From contig NZ_CP117449.1 in NCBI RefSeq assembly GCF_030687835.1, positions 186,001-250,000 of the forward strand: a DNA stretch of 64,000 nucleotides, read 5' to 3'. A program made the translations under genes and the position numbers. Below are positions 8,841-17,128 of the stretch, piece by piece (the first letter of the stretch is position 1; each line of letters begins with the position of its first letter). The stretch is from Pseudomonas hefeiensis (GTDB lineage: Bacteria > Pseudomonadota > Gammaproteobacteria > Pseudomonadales > Pseudomonadaceae). The notes beneath the pieces were generated by a model. The model saw only the letters and a list, made by a program, of their open reading frames with translations. It did no database searches and was not told where the DNA came from.

Positions 8841-9454
8841 TTGATTCCAAACAGACCCCGGATTCCGACGACGAAAGGCTCATCGAGCATTTTCGCCAAC
8901 ACGCCAGCGGCGAACCGCCCGCGTCCCTGGACGCCTTCATCCTGGCCGCCGCCCGTCGTGAAGCCCCGACGCCTACGCCGAGCTTATGGACGCGTTGGCT
9001 GCAAGCCTGCCAACGGCCACGCTGGCAGGTGGCATTCGCCACGGTCGCCGGTGTGGCGCTGATGATCGGCCTGGTGGTGCGTTCGCCAGTGCCCCACGAC
9101 GAGCTGTCCTCACCCGCCTCGATGGAGTTTTCCGCCAATCGGCAGGAGTCCGCCGTCGCCGCTGCACCGCCGCCCGCCATGCCTGCTCCCGCGCCGACAG
9201 CCCGGATGGCGCCCCAGGGCGAAAGGGCCCGAGCCCAGGCAAACACTGACCAGGCCTTTGCGGATAGACCCGCGGCGAGAATGAGTAAAAGCGCGCCCGT
9301 TGCACTGCCGTTGCTGGAGCAAGAACTGCTGGAAATCCTGCGCTTGCGTCAGGCGGGTGAGAGCAAGGCTGCTGATGAGAAGTTGCTGGCGTTGTATGAG
9401 CGCTTTCCCGAGGAGGATTTGCCGGCACGGTTGGAGGCGTTGCAAAAGCGTTGA
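8837..9454 (+). CDS. Membrane-bound anti-sigma-like protein
   Basis: The 205-residue protein has a cytoplasmic N-terminus with a short helical segment (DERLIEHFRQHASGEPPASLDAFIL), one membrane helix near residues 64-82 (VAFATVAGVALMIGLVV), a Pro/Ala-rich periplasmic linker and a helical C-terminal end. The ATGA overlap with the sigma gene and a GAGGAGG ribosome site just upstream support translational coupling. It has no HxxxCxxC zinc motif, so it is not a ZAS-type anti-sigma factor. Calling it the regulator of the upstream sigma factor is inference from position and topology. Confidence 0.75.
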   Translation: MIDSKQTPDSDDERLIEHFRQHASGEPPASLDAFILAAARREAPTPTPSLWTRWLQACQRPRWQVAFATVAGVALMIGLVVRSPVPHDELSSPASMEFSANRQESAVAAAPPPAMPAPAPTARMAPQGERARAQANTDQAFADRPAARMSKSAPVALPLLEQELLEILRLRQAGESKAADEKLLALYERFPEEDLPARLEALQKR

Positions 9455-9629
9455 ATAAAAAACGAGATTCGCCCCTTCGATTTCTGACCACTAGCCTGCG
9501 ATCAGGGTACGAAGTTCAGTGATCATGAGGATTGATAATTTTTTGTTTTGCTCGTGATCAAAACATATAGTTTTTTATGAATCCTGTCGCTGGATACGAT
9601 GATCCCACTCACCAATGAGGGATACCTAA

Positions 9630-9830
9630 ATGACTGCGCTATGCCCCTTCCATCTGGCGTTTCCGGTTAATGACCTGGCAGCCGCCCGTGACTTTTACGG
9701 CACTTTGCTTGGTTGCACCGAGGGTCGCAGTTCGTCTGAATGGATCGACTTCAATTTTTATGGTCACCAGATCGTGGCCCACCTCGCGCCCGATGAAGCC
9801 AGCGCCGTCAACAATCTGTTTGCCAGGTAG
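9630..9830 (+). pseudogene. Truncated VOC (glyoxalase/bleomycin-resistance fold) protein
   Basis: The 66-residue frame begins like a normal VOC-family protein ([18 protein letters not shown] ... [17 protein letters not shown]) with the metal-binding His and a good start, but stops after SAVNNLFAR. Family members of this type are about 140 residues and end in a similar xxQLFAK tail. The tail therefore seems to be the genuine C-terminus joined to the N-terminal half by an in-frame deletion of about 70 codons. The second half of the fold, including the second beta-alpha-beta-beta-beta unit, is missing. It is probably non-functional. Confidence 0.6.
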
Positions 9831-9849
9831 ACGCCAAAGGAGCGAACTC

Positions 9850-10878
9850 ATGCAAATACTCAAGGTTGCAATCGCCGGATTCGGCGGCGTCGGACGCGCC
9901 ACAGCCGACCTGCTTCTGTCCCGGCGCGAGCGCTATCGCCAGGTTTACGGCGTGGACGTTCGTCTGGTCGCGGTGTGCGGATCACGTGCAGGCCTGGCTG
10001 ATGCGAACGGCCTGCAAGCGAACCAGTTGGATGCGCTGCAGGCTGGTCTGTCAGGACCGGATTTCGTGATGGCGAGCGGCGCAGACGTTCTTATCGAGGC
10101 CGGGCCGAGCGATTTTCGCAGCGGCGAGCCGGGGCTTGCCTACCTTCGTACGGCGCTGTCGGCCGGTAAGGACTGCATCGTGATATCGAAGGGCGCCCTG
10201 GTCCACAGCGGGCGACAATTGCGCGAACTCGCGCAGGCCTCGGGGGCGATGCTCAAACTCAGTGGTGCGGCGGCGGCCGCCCTTCCGACACTCGACCTGC
10301 TCGACCATAGCCTGGCCGGCTGCAAGGTGCTCGCCATCGAGGGCATCCTCAACGCCACCACCAACTACCTGCTTGACGCCATGAGCACGCAGGGCCTCGG
10401 CTTCGATGCGGCATTGCGTGAAGCGCAGGCGGGAGGCTTCGCCGAAGCTGACCCGCGCAACGACACGCAAGGCTGGGATACCGCCTGCAAGCTCCTGCTG
10501 CTCGCCAACTTCGGTCTTGATGCTGATCTGACGATGGACGACCTTGTGGTCGAAGGCATTCAGTCGGTCACGGTAGAGCGCATCGAGGCCTGGCGCGCGA
10601 AGGGGCTCGTTCCCAAGCTGATCGGCAGCCTCACCCGCGAAGACGGTGCGATCCGCGCCAGCGTCGGTATCAAGACCTATCCACTGTCCGACCCGTTCGC
10701 CCACGTAAGCGCAAAGAACAAGGCGATCCGTATCAGCAGCGACGCAATGGGCGAGACGCTGGCGATCGGCTGCGGTGTGGAGCCGATCGCCACCGCAGCG
10801 GCCGCGCTGAAGGACCTCGAACACATTCTCATGGCCAGGGCCGCGCGGTCCTCCGCTCTTTCGGAATGCTCATCATGA
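9850..10878 (+). CDS. Homoserine dehydrogenase (short form without ACT domain)
   Basis: The 342-residue enzyme has an N-terminal Rossmann motif VAIAGFGGVGRA and the catalytic segments of homoserine dehydrogenase: ISKGALV (lysine), ILNATTNYLLDAM and ADPRNDTQGWDTACKL. It would reduce aspartate semialdehyde to homoserine. The C-terminal ACT regulatory domain of the main biosynthetic enzyme (about 430 residues) is absent. An AAAGGAG site at 9836-9842 fixes the start. The next gene overlaps its stop (ATGA), so the two form an operon with a glutamine amidotransferase. Which pathway uses this second copy is unclear. Confidence 0.85.
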   Translation: MQILKVAIAGFGGVGRATADLLLSRRERYRQVYGVDVRLVAVCGSRAGLADANGLQANQLDALQAGLSGPDFVMASGADVLIEAGPSDFRSGEPGLAYLRTALSAGKDCIVISKGALVHSGRQLRELAQASGAMLKLSGAAAAALPTLDLLDHSLAGCKVLAIEGILNATTNYLLDAMSTQGLGFDAALREAQAGGFAEADPRNDTQGWDTACKLLLLANFGLDADLTMDDLVVEGIQSVTVERIEAWRAKGLVPKLIGSLTREDGAIRASVGIKTYPLSDPFAHVSAKNKAIRISSDAMGETLAIGCGVEPIATAAAALKDLEHILMARAARSSALSECSS

Positions 10879-11579
10879 CCCTGCGCACCTTGCAAGCCAT
10901 CCGCCATGTCGGTTTCGAAGATCTTGGCAGCTTTGAGGCGCCCCTGCGCAAAGCCGGTTACGCCATCGAATACGTCGAAGCGGCGGAGCGCGATCTCGGG
11001 CTGCTCGACCCGCTTGATGCAGACCTTCTGGTGGTCCTTGGCGGCCCGATTGGCGTCTACGATCACGCCAGTTATCCGCTCCTCACCCACGAGCTAGAGC
11101 TATTGCGAGCACGCCTGGCGGCTGACCGACCGACGCTCGGTATCTGCCTGGGCGCGCAGTTGATGGCGGCAGCTCTCGGTGCGCGCGTCTATCCTGGGCC
11201 GGCCAAGGAGATCGGCTGGACGGCCCTTGACCTGACGCCCGCCCTTGAACGTCAGCCCCTCGCCGCGCTGCGCAACGTGCCCGTTCTGCACTGGCATGGC
11301 GACACCTTCGACCTACCGGAAGGCTGTAGCCTGCTTGCGTCCACCCCGCTCTGTCGCAGTCAGGCTTTCTCCCGCGGGCCAAACGTACTCGGTCTGCAGT
11401 TTCATCCCGAAGTCCGTGGTGCACGATTCGAGCACTGGTTACTGGGGCATGCGAGTGAGCTGGCCTCGTCAGGCATCGACCCCGTTGCCTTGCGTCGCGA
11501 TGCAAAGCGCTATGCAAACGATCTCGAGAAAGCCGGGGCCCTCTTGCTGGACCAATGGTTGGCGGGCATAGATCAATAG
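10875..11579 (+). CDS. Class I glutamine amidotransferase (GuaA-N-like, stand-alone)
   Basis: The 234-residue protein shows the class I GATase triad: nucleophile Cys in GICLGAQLMAAALG, and His-x-Glu in LQFHPEVRG. The oxyanion segment VVLGGPIGVYD is present. It is the stand-alone type often annotated as glutamine amidotransferase or GMP synthase-like. The ATG at 10875 overlaps the preceding stop; an ATG three codons earlier (10866) is also possible. It would hydrolyse glutamine or a gamma-glutamyl compound; the acceptor cannot be read from the sequence. Confidence 0.85.
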   Translation: MTLRTLQAIRHVGFEDLGSFEAPLRKAGYAIEYVEAAERDLGLLDPLDADLLVVLGGPIGVYDHASYPLLTHELELLRARLAADRPTLGICLGAQLMAAALGARVYPGPAKEIGWTALDLTPALERQPLAALRNVPVLHWHGDTFDLPEGCSLLASTPLCRSQAFSRGPNVLGLQFHPEVRGARFEHWLLGHASELASSGIDPVALRRDAKRYANDLEKAGALLLDQWLAGIDQ

Positions 11580-11756
11580 TTGCCGGCGCACGTGAATGCT
11601 GACCATCTCAGCCTCAAGCAATCCATTGACCGCATAAATGTTCCAGAACCGTATACCTGTCCAATTTTCAGGCGGCCACTCTGGAGATAGTAACGATGCC
11701 TTTCAGAAGGATTGAGGGACTGAGGGCCTACTCAAAACTGGCCTCTCTCTAAGACG

Positions 11757-11793
11757 TCGCCATGGTTGCAGCCCTGTGCTTAAGCCATGGCGA
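11757..11793. promoter_or_regulatory. Perfect inverted repeat upstream of the isochorismatase-type gene
   Basis: TCGCCATGG (11757-11765) and CCATGGCGA (11785-11793) are exact inverted copies separated by 19 bases, 40 bp upstream of the start codon at 11833. It could be an operator or an mRNA hairpin; no U-tract follows. Confidence 0.4.
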
Positions 11794-11832
11794 TCACAGC
11801 ATTCACGCGCGAACACATATCAGGTGATTGAA

Positions 11833-12519
11833 ATGACCAATCCAAAACTCGAAGTGCTGACACCCAGCAATTGCCAAGTGATTTTCATCGATCAACAGCC
11901 GCAAATGGCATTTGGTGTACAAAGCATTGATCGGCAGACATTGAAGAACAACACCGTGGGCCTGGCCAAGGCCGCGAAGATTTTCTCGATTCCAACCACC
12001 ATCACCACGGTCGAAACAGAAAGCTTTTCGGGCCATACCTATCCGGAATTGCTGGCTGTTTTCCCTGAAGCACCGATCCTTGAGCGTACCTCGATGAACT
12101 CCTGGGACGACCAGAAAGTACGCGATGCGCTGAAAAAAAATGGCCGTAACAAAGTGATCGTCTCTGGCTTGTGGACCGAAGTCTGCAATACAACCTTCGC
12201 GCTGTCAGCGATGCATGATGCCGGCTATGAAATTTATATGGTGGCCGACGCCTCGGGTGGCACCAGCCAAGCGGCGCATGATTACTCCATGCAACGCATG
12301 ATTCAGGCTGGCGTTGTCCCGGTTACCTGGCAGCAAGTGCTGCTGGAGTGGCAGCGTGACTGGAAGAACCGCGACACCTACGACGCCGTTATGACATTGG
12401 TCAAAGAGCATTCTGGCGCATATGGAATGGGCGTCGACTACGCCTACACCATGGTGCACAAGGCGCCAGAACGCGTCACACACGGACCGACGCTGGAGCC
12501 TGTCGCGGCGAATATCTGA
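11833..12519 (+). CDS. Isochorismatase-family (YcaC-like) cysteine hydrolase
   Basis: The 228-residue protein matches the isochorismatase-like hydrolase fold: catalytic Asp in VIFIDQQPQM, Lys in RNKVIVSGLW and nucleophile Cys in TEVCNTTFALSAM. It continues with the YcaC-type segment HDAGYEIYMVADASGGT and a C-terminal helical extension. YcaC-like proteins are hydrolases of poorly defined substrate. The ATG at 11833 starts right before the conserved core; the longer open frame upstream is not supported. A perfect inverted repeat precedes it and a hairpin (12527-12551) follows its stop, suggesting a single-gene unit. Confidence 0.88.
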   Translation: MTNPKLEVLTPSNCQVIFIDQQPQMAFGVQSIDRQTLKNNTVGLAKAAKIFSIPTTITTVETESFSGHTYPELLAVFPEAPILERTSMNSWDDQKVRDALKKNGRNKVIVSGLWTEVCNTTFALSAMHDAGYEIYMVADASGGTSQAAHDYSMQRMIQAGVVPVTWQQVLLEWQRDWKNRDTYDAVMTLVKEHSGAYGMGVDYAYTMVHKAPERVTHGPTLEPVAANI

Positions 12520-12526
12520 CCGCTGC

Positions 12527-12551
12527 CGGGTCGATCCATCAGGTCGACCCG
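12527..12551 (+). terminator. Hairpin after the isochorismatase-type gene
   Basis: CGGGTCGA (12527-12534) pairs with TCGACCCG (12544-12551) over a 9-nt loop, 7 bp after the stop codon. There is no clear T-run after it, so it may be a 3'-end stabilising hairpin instead of an intrinsic terminator. Confidence 0.45.
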
Positions 12552-12873
12552 ACTGCAAATCAATGGACTCCGGTAGCGGGTACACCATGGGTATACGCCG
12601 TTTTTTTGCTCTACGGAGTACTGCCATTAGCCCCCCTGCTAAACCCTCGCTCACACAGCAGCAGTGCCGTCCCAAAACCACACATTCATACAATTTGCGC
12701 TCCGAGTCCTGCGCCAACATAACCCCCGTAACGTGGTCAGCCAGGCGCCTGCCTTACGCGCAGCCATGCTCCAGGCAGGCACCGCGCTCAAAGACCACCT
12801 GCAATAAACCTTCGGGATGTGAGCCCCTTCATACGAAGTGCCACAAGGCGCTCATCCACTACAGGAGTCCATC
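12552..12873. other. Intergenic stretch without a supported gene
   Basis: About 320 bp between the hairpin and the next start. Open frames here show no recognisable protein features. An AGGAG at 12863-12867 serves the next gene; otherwise I see nothing in it. It probably holds the promoter of the 12.9-17.9 kb gene run. Confidence 0.5.
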
Positions 12874-13449
12874 ATGGACGCAGATACCGTCAATGAGGCG
12901 GCCACGCTAGTTGTCAGGCACAGGGTTAAGGCCGGACATGAGCAGCAATACGAAGCGTGGCTGCGGCGCATCATCGATACGGCAAGCCGTTATGCCGGGC
13001 ATATGGGTATTGATGTATTCCGCAGCCACAGTGATGGACTGCCGCTGTTCACCTGCGTGTTGCACTTTTCCTGCAAGCTGCACTTGCAGGGCTGGCTGGA
13101 TTCGAGTGATCGCCAGGAGTTGGTCGCCGAGGTAAAGCCTTTGCTCGCCGGCGGCGATCAGATCGAAGTGTCGAGCGCCCGTGAATTCTGGTTCGTACCT
13201 GCCTCAGAACATCAGCCTCCGCCGCGCTGGAAGCAGGCCTGTGTGACCTTCCTGGTCATTATGCCGCTCAGTTTGATAGTGCCCCAACTGTGGCAGCCCC
13301 TCTTCAAACGCATTACCTGGCTAGGCAGTCATCCCGTCAGTGCGGTGCTGGTCACGCTGAGTATCGTGCTGCTGGTGGTTTATTTGTTCATGCCAATGAT
13401 GACCCGTTGGTTAGCGGCCTGGCTCAACCCACAACGCCGCGAGGAATGA
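12874..13449 (+). CDS. ABM-domain (antibiotic biosynthesis monooxygenase-like) membrane protein
   Basis: The first ~100 residues form an ABM-type ferredoxin-like domain (ATLVVRHRVKAGHEQQYEAWLRRI ... HMGIDVFR ... LFTCVLHFSC). Two membrane helices follow (ACVTFLVIMPLSLIVPQLW and VSAVLVTLSIVLLVVYLFMP), and the product is 191 residues long. Proteins with an ABM domain plus two C-terminal helices are common and uncharacterised. AGGAG with 6-base spacing fixes the ATG at 12874. Its stop overlaps the region of the next start (ATGATCATG), so it is probably the first gene of an operon with the amidohydrolase. Confidence 0.82.
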   Translation: MDADTVNEAATLVVRHRVKAGHEQQYEAWLRRIIDTASRYAGHMGIDVFRSHSDGLPLFTCVLHFSCKLHLQGWLDSSDRQELVAEVKPLLAGGDQIEVSSAREFWFVPASEHQPPPRWKQACVTFLVIMPLSLIVPQLWQPLFKRITWLGSHPVSAVLVTLSIVLLVVYLFMPMMTRWLAAWLNPQRREE

Positions 13450-13451
13450 TC

Positions 13452-15431
13452 ATGAGTGAAGATCCGTCAGACAAAAGCCGTCGCCAGTTTCTCGCTACCA
13501 GCTCAGTTCTCGGAGCAGCGGGAGCACTCTGGTCTGCCCTGCCTTTTGCCGGCTCCGCCGGCACCTCTTTCGCCAACTCTCCGGGAGGCTCCATGAAAGC
13601 CGATTTGATCCTTTACAACGGCCGTCTGCACACCGTGGATCGTGAAAAGCCGCAAGCAACAGCTGTGGCCATTAAGGACGGAAAATTCATTGCCGTGGGC
13701 AGCGACGTAGAGGTCATGGCGGTCCGCGCAGATACGACACAGGTTATAGATCTGCAAAAGCGCACGGTGATCCCAGGTCTCAATGACTCGCACCTGCACC
13801 TGATTCGTGGGGGTCTGAACTACAACCTGGAACTGCGCTGGGAAGGTGTTCCATCTCTCGCCGATGCGTTACGGATGCTCAAGGATCAGGCCGATCGCAC
13901 ACCTGCTCCGCAATGGGTGCGGGTGGTGGGTGGCTGGAATGAATTCCAGTTCGCCGAGCGCCGCCTGCCTACCCTGGACGAATTGAACAAGGCCGCACCA
14001 GATACGCCGGTATTCGTCCTGCACCTTTATGACCGCGCCCTCCTGAATCGGGCGGCACTGCGCGTTGTCGGCTATACCCGCGACACGCCGAATCCGCCGG
14101 GCGGAGAGATTGTCCGCGACAGCAATGGTGAGCCCACCGGCATGCTGGTGGCAAAACCCAACGCGATGATTCTCTACTCGACCCTGGCCAAGGGGCCAAC
14201 GCTGCCGCTGGAATACCAGGTCAACTCGACACGCCAGTTTATGCGCGAACTCAACCGCCTTGGCGTGACCAGTGCCATCGATGCCGGTGGTGGCTTCCAG
14301 AACTATCCGGACGACTATGAAGTGGTCCGCGAGCTGGCCAAGCACAACCAGTTGAGCGTGCGCATCGCCTACAACCTGTTCACCCAGAAACCCAAGGAAG
14401 AGCTGACTGACTTCAAGAACTGGAGCGGCATGGTCAAGCCTGGCGATGGCGATAACTTCTTCCGGCACAACGGTGCCGGTGAAATGCTGGTGTTCTCGGC
14501 GGCGGATTTTGAAGACTTCCTGGAACCGCGTCCGGACCTGCCACCGGGCATGGAGCAAGACCTGGAACCGGTGGTTCGGCACTTGGTGGAGCAGCGCTGG
14601 CCGTTCCGGCTGCACGCGACCTACGACGAATCCATTTCACGAATGCTCGATGTGTTCGAGCGGGTCGATCGCGACATTCCGTTCAATGGCCTGCCATGGT
14701 TCTTCGATCACGCTGAAACCATCAGCCCGAAGAATATCGAGCGGGTACGCGCCCTGGGCGGTGGCATTGCCATTCAGGACCGCATGGCCTTCCAAGGTGA
14801 GTATTTCGTCGACCGTTACGGCAGCAAGGCCGCCGAGCAGACCCCGCCGATTCAACGCATGCTGGCCGAAGGCGTACCCGTTGGTGCGGGGACTGATGCG
14901 ACCCGCGTCTCCAGCTACAACCCCTGGACCTCGCTTTATTGGCTCGTCAGCGGCCGAACCGTTGGAGGGCTGGAGCTTTACCCCAACGGGCTGTCCCGTG
15001 ACACCGCCCTGCAGCTCTTTACCCATGGCAGTGCCTGGTTCTCGTCAGAGCAAGGCAAGAAGGGCCAGATCAAGGTCGGGCAACTGGCCGATCTCACGGC
15101 CCTGTCGGCGGACTTCTTCAGTGTCGAGGAGGAGGCGATCAAGTGGATCGAATCAGTGCTGACCATAGTCGACGGCAAAGTGGTCTATGGTGCCGCGGAG
15201 TTCGACCAGCTGTCGCCCCCGAGCCTTCCGGTCATGCCGGACTGGTCACCGGTTGCCAAGGTACCCGGCCACTGGCGTCCCGCTTCACCGCTGCTGACTC
15301 AGGTGCATCAATGCTCAGGCCCTTGCGCGGTGCATGCGCACAGCCATGACAGGGTGCGCCGGTCATCCGTACCTATCAGTGACTACCAAGGCTTCTGGGG
15401 CGCCTTCGGCTGCTCCTGCTTCGCTTTCTGA
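13452..15431 (+). CDS. Exported amidohydrolase family 3 protein (YtcJ-like), Tat signal
   Basis: The 659-residue protein opens with a Tat-type signal, SRRQFLATSSVLGAAGALW. It is followed by the amidohydrolase/urease-superfamily layout: N-terminal beta sandwich (ADLILYNGRLHTVD), metal-binding HLH in LNDSHLHLIRGG, a later FDHAE and GAGTDATR motif, and the C-terminal sandwich (GQLADLTALSADFF). YtcJ-like family members hydrolyse amides of unknown type. The start at 13452 has GAGGAA upstream; an ATG at 13446 overlapping the previous stop is an alternative. The last ~50 residues are rich in Cys and His (CSGPCAVHAHSHD) and lie beyond the family core. Confidence 0.88.
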   Translation: MSEDPSDKSRRQFLATSSVLGAAGALWSALPFAGSAGTSFANSPGGSMKADLILYNGRLHTVDREKPQATAVAIKDGKFIAVGSDVEVMAVRADTTQVIDLQKRTVIPGLNDSHLHLIRGGLNYNLELRWEGVPSLADALRMLKDQADRTPAPQWVRVVGGWNEFQFAERRLPTLDELNKAAPDTPVFVLHLYDRALLNRAALRVVGYTRDTPNPPGGEIVRDSNGEPTGMLVAKPNAMILYSTLAKGPTLPLEYQVNSTRQFMRELNRLGVTSAIDAGGGFQNYPDDYEVVRELAKHNQLSVRIAYNLFTQKPKEELTDFKNWSGMVKPGDGDNFFRHNGAGEMLVFSAADFEDFLEPRPDLPPGMEQDLEPVVRHLVEQRWPFRLHATYDESISRMLDVFERVDRDIPFNGLPWFFDHAETISPKNIERVRALGGGIAIQDRMAFQGEYFVDRYGSKAAEQTPPIQRMLAEGVPVGAGTDATRVSSYNPWTSLYWLVSGRTVGGLELYPNGLSRDTALQLFTHGSAWFSSEQGKKGQIKVGQLADLTALSADFFSVEEEAIKWIESVLTIVDGKVVYGAAEFDQLSPPSLPVMPDWSPVAKVPGHWRPASPLLTQVHQCSGPCAVHAHSHDRVRRSSVPISDYQGFWGAFGCSCFAF

Positions 15432-15433
15432 GC

Positions 15434-16729
15434 ATGGACACGACTATTGAAAAGCGCTCCCCCTGGAGCGCACTGCGCCATAGCACTTTCCGCTGGCTAT
15501 GGCTGGCCAGTATCGCCTCCAACATCGGCACCTGGATGCACGAGGTAGGGGCCGGCTGGTTGATGACGACGCTGTCAGCCAGCCCCATGCACGTTGCCTT
15601 GGTGCAGGTTGCAGGCTCCGCGCCGATGTTCTTTCTTGCTCTTCCAGCGGGTGCCATGGCCGACATCGTCGACAAGCGTCGGTACCTGCTTATGGTGCAA
15701 GTGTGGATGGCCGCGGTGGCGATGTTCCTGGCTCTGCTCACGCTAAGCGGCATGATGACCGTCTCGCTGCTGCTCCTTCTGACCCTGGGCATGGGCGTGG
15801 GGACTGCATTGATGATGCCCGCATGGTCAGCGTTGACGCCCGAACTGGTCGACAAGCGCGACCTCGGCTCGGCCATCGCCCTGTCCAGCCTCGGCATCAA
15901 CGTCGCCCGCGCCATCGGGCCGGCGATTGCTGGGGTGTTGGTCAGCATGAGCGGCCCCTGGGCCACCTTCGCGCTGAACGCCGTGTCGTTCTTCGCGGTG
16001 ATGGCGGTGCTGTACACCTGGAAACGCGAGCAGACGCCTGCGCTGTTCCCGGCGGAACGGCTGCTCGGGGCCATGCGCGCAGGCTGGCGCTACAGCCGCA
16101 GCTCCCAGCCGTTGCAAGCGGTGCTGGTGCGGTCGGCGGCATTCTTCGTCGGCGCCAGTGCTGGCATGTCGCTGCTGCCGCTGATCGTGCGCGGTGAGCT
16201 GAACGGCAGCGCCAGCGATTTCGGCCTGCTGCTCGGCAGCGTCGGCATCGGTGCAGTGCTCGGCGCTACTTTACTGCCGCGCATCCGTGATGCGGTGAAA
16301 CCCGATCACCTGGTGGCCGGCTCCAGCCTGCTCTACGCCCTGGTGCTTGCCGCGCTGGCCGGGGTGCGCAACTTGTACTGGCTGATACCGGTGATGATGA
16401 TCAGTGGCGCGGCTTGGATCGCCGTGCTGTCGAGCCTGCAAATGGCGGCGCAGACCTCCGTACCCAACTGGGTGCGGGCGCGGGCGCTGTCGGTATACAT
16501 CCTGGTGTTCTTCGGCAGCATGGCGGCCGGCGGCGCGCTGTGGGGCTTCGTCGCCAGTCACCTGTCGATCAGCCTAACCCTGCTGATCGCTGGCGGGGTC
16601 CTGCTAGTGGGCATCGTACTGACCCTGCGCTTCCACCTGCCGGTGACCGAAGCCGAAGACCTGGCACCGTCCCTGCACTGGCCTGCCCCCATTCTGAGCG
16701 ACGAACAGGGACCAGGAGCGCGGACCTAA
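15434..16729 (+). CDS. MFS exporter (MFS_3 / EntS-like), lacking the usual C-terminal domain
   Basis: The 431-residue protein has about 11-12 membrane helices and MFS_3-type signatures (SALRHSTFRWLWLASIASNIGTWM near the start, DIVDKRRYL loop, LGINVARAIGPAIAG). This family includes enterobactin-type exporters. In many proteobacterial homologues the transporter carries a further ~100-residue ABM-like domain (from memory). Here the frame ends with TAA, and that domain is encoded by the next gene, whose ATG shares the last A of the stop. It starts 3 bp after the amidohydrolase, so it likely exports or resists a compound handled by that operon. Confidence 0.87.
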   Translation: MDTTIEKRSPWSALRHSTFRWLWLASIASNIGTWMHEVGAGWLMTTLSASPMHVALVQVAGSAPMFFLALPAGAMADIVDKRRYLLMVQVWMAAVAMFLALLTLSGMMTVSLLLLLTLGMGVGTALMMPAWSALTPELVDKRDLGSAIALSSLGINVARAIGPAIAGVLVSMSGPWATFALNAVSFFAVMAVLYTWKREQTPALFPAERLLGAMRAGWRYSRSSQPLQAVLVRSAAFFVGASAGMSLLPLIVRGELNGSASDFGLLLGSVGIGAVLGATLLPRIRDAVKPDHLVAGSSLLYALVLAALAGVRNLYWLIPVMMISGAAWIAVLSSLQMAAQTSVPNWVRARALSVYILVFFGSMAAGGALWGFVASHLSISLTLLIAGGVLLVGIVLTLRFHLPVTEAEDLAPSLHWPAPILSDEQGPGART

Positions 16730-17031
16730 TGGTCACCCTTGAGTACCAGATCGATCCGCCGCAGGCAGAACAGTTTCTCGTTGCCATGAAGGATGTACGC
16801 AGCATGCGAATGCGCAATGGTGCCTTTTCCTGGGGACTGGTCCAGGACAGTGAGCATCCGCAACGTTGGCTGGAATTCTTCTTTGATGAGTCCTGGCTCG
16901 AACATATGCGCCACCACGGTCGGGTGACCCGCGCCGAACAACGCACCGAGGCTGCGGCTCGCCAGTTCCAGGCTGCTGGGGTCGCCATACGCATTCACCA
17001 CTACCTGGCACCCACTAAGCCGCACACTTGA
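16729..17031 (+). CDS. Small ABM-like protein, split-off C-terminal domain of MFS_3 transporters
   Basis: The 100-residue product (VTLEYQIDPPQAEQFLVAM ... WGLVQDSEHPQRWLEFFFDESWLEHMRHH ... RIHHYLA) looks like the soluble domain normally fused to the C-terminus of MFS_3 transporters. Its ATG overlaps the transporter stop (TAATG), and AGGAG at 16713-16717 can serve it. It is either a real gene fission with translational coupling or the result of a one-base change at the junction. The domain is intact, so I annotate it as a gene. Confidence 0.75.
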   Translation: MVTLEYQIDPPQAEQFLVAMKDVRSMRMRNGAFSWGLVQDSEHPQRWLEFFFDESWLEHMRHHGRVTRAEQRTEAAARQFQAAGVAIRIHHYLAPTKPHT

Positions 17032-17128
17032 GCGCATGAACCACAACATGCCAGCGCACGGAGACCTCGGTATTCAATGCTTTGGCACCCAGAGCGCTTG
17101 TGATCAACCTAAGCTCATGGGATCAGGG

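Noticed and set aside
12422..12910. A 162-residue plus-strand frame across the intergenic region after the isochorismatase-type gene
   Set aside because: It starts inside the previous gene, has no ribosome site, biased composition and no motif.
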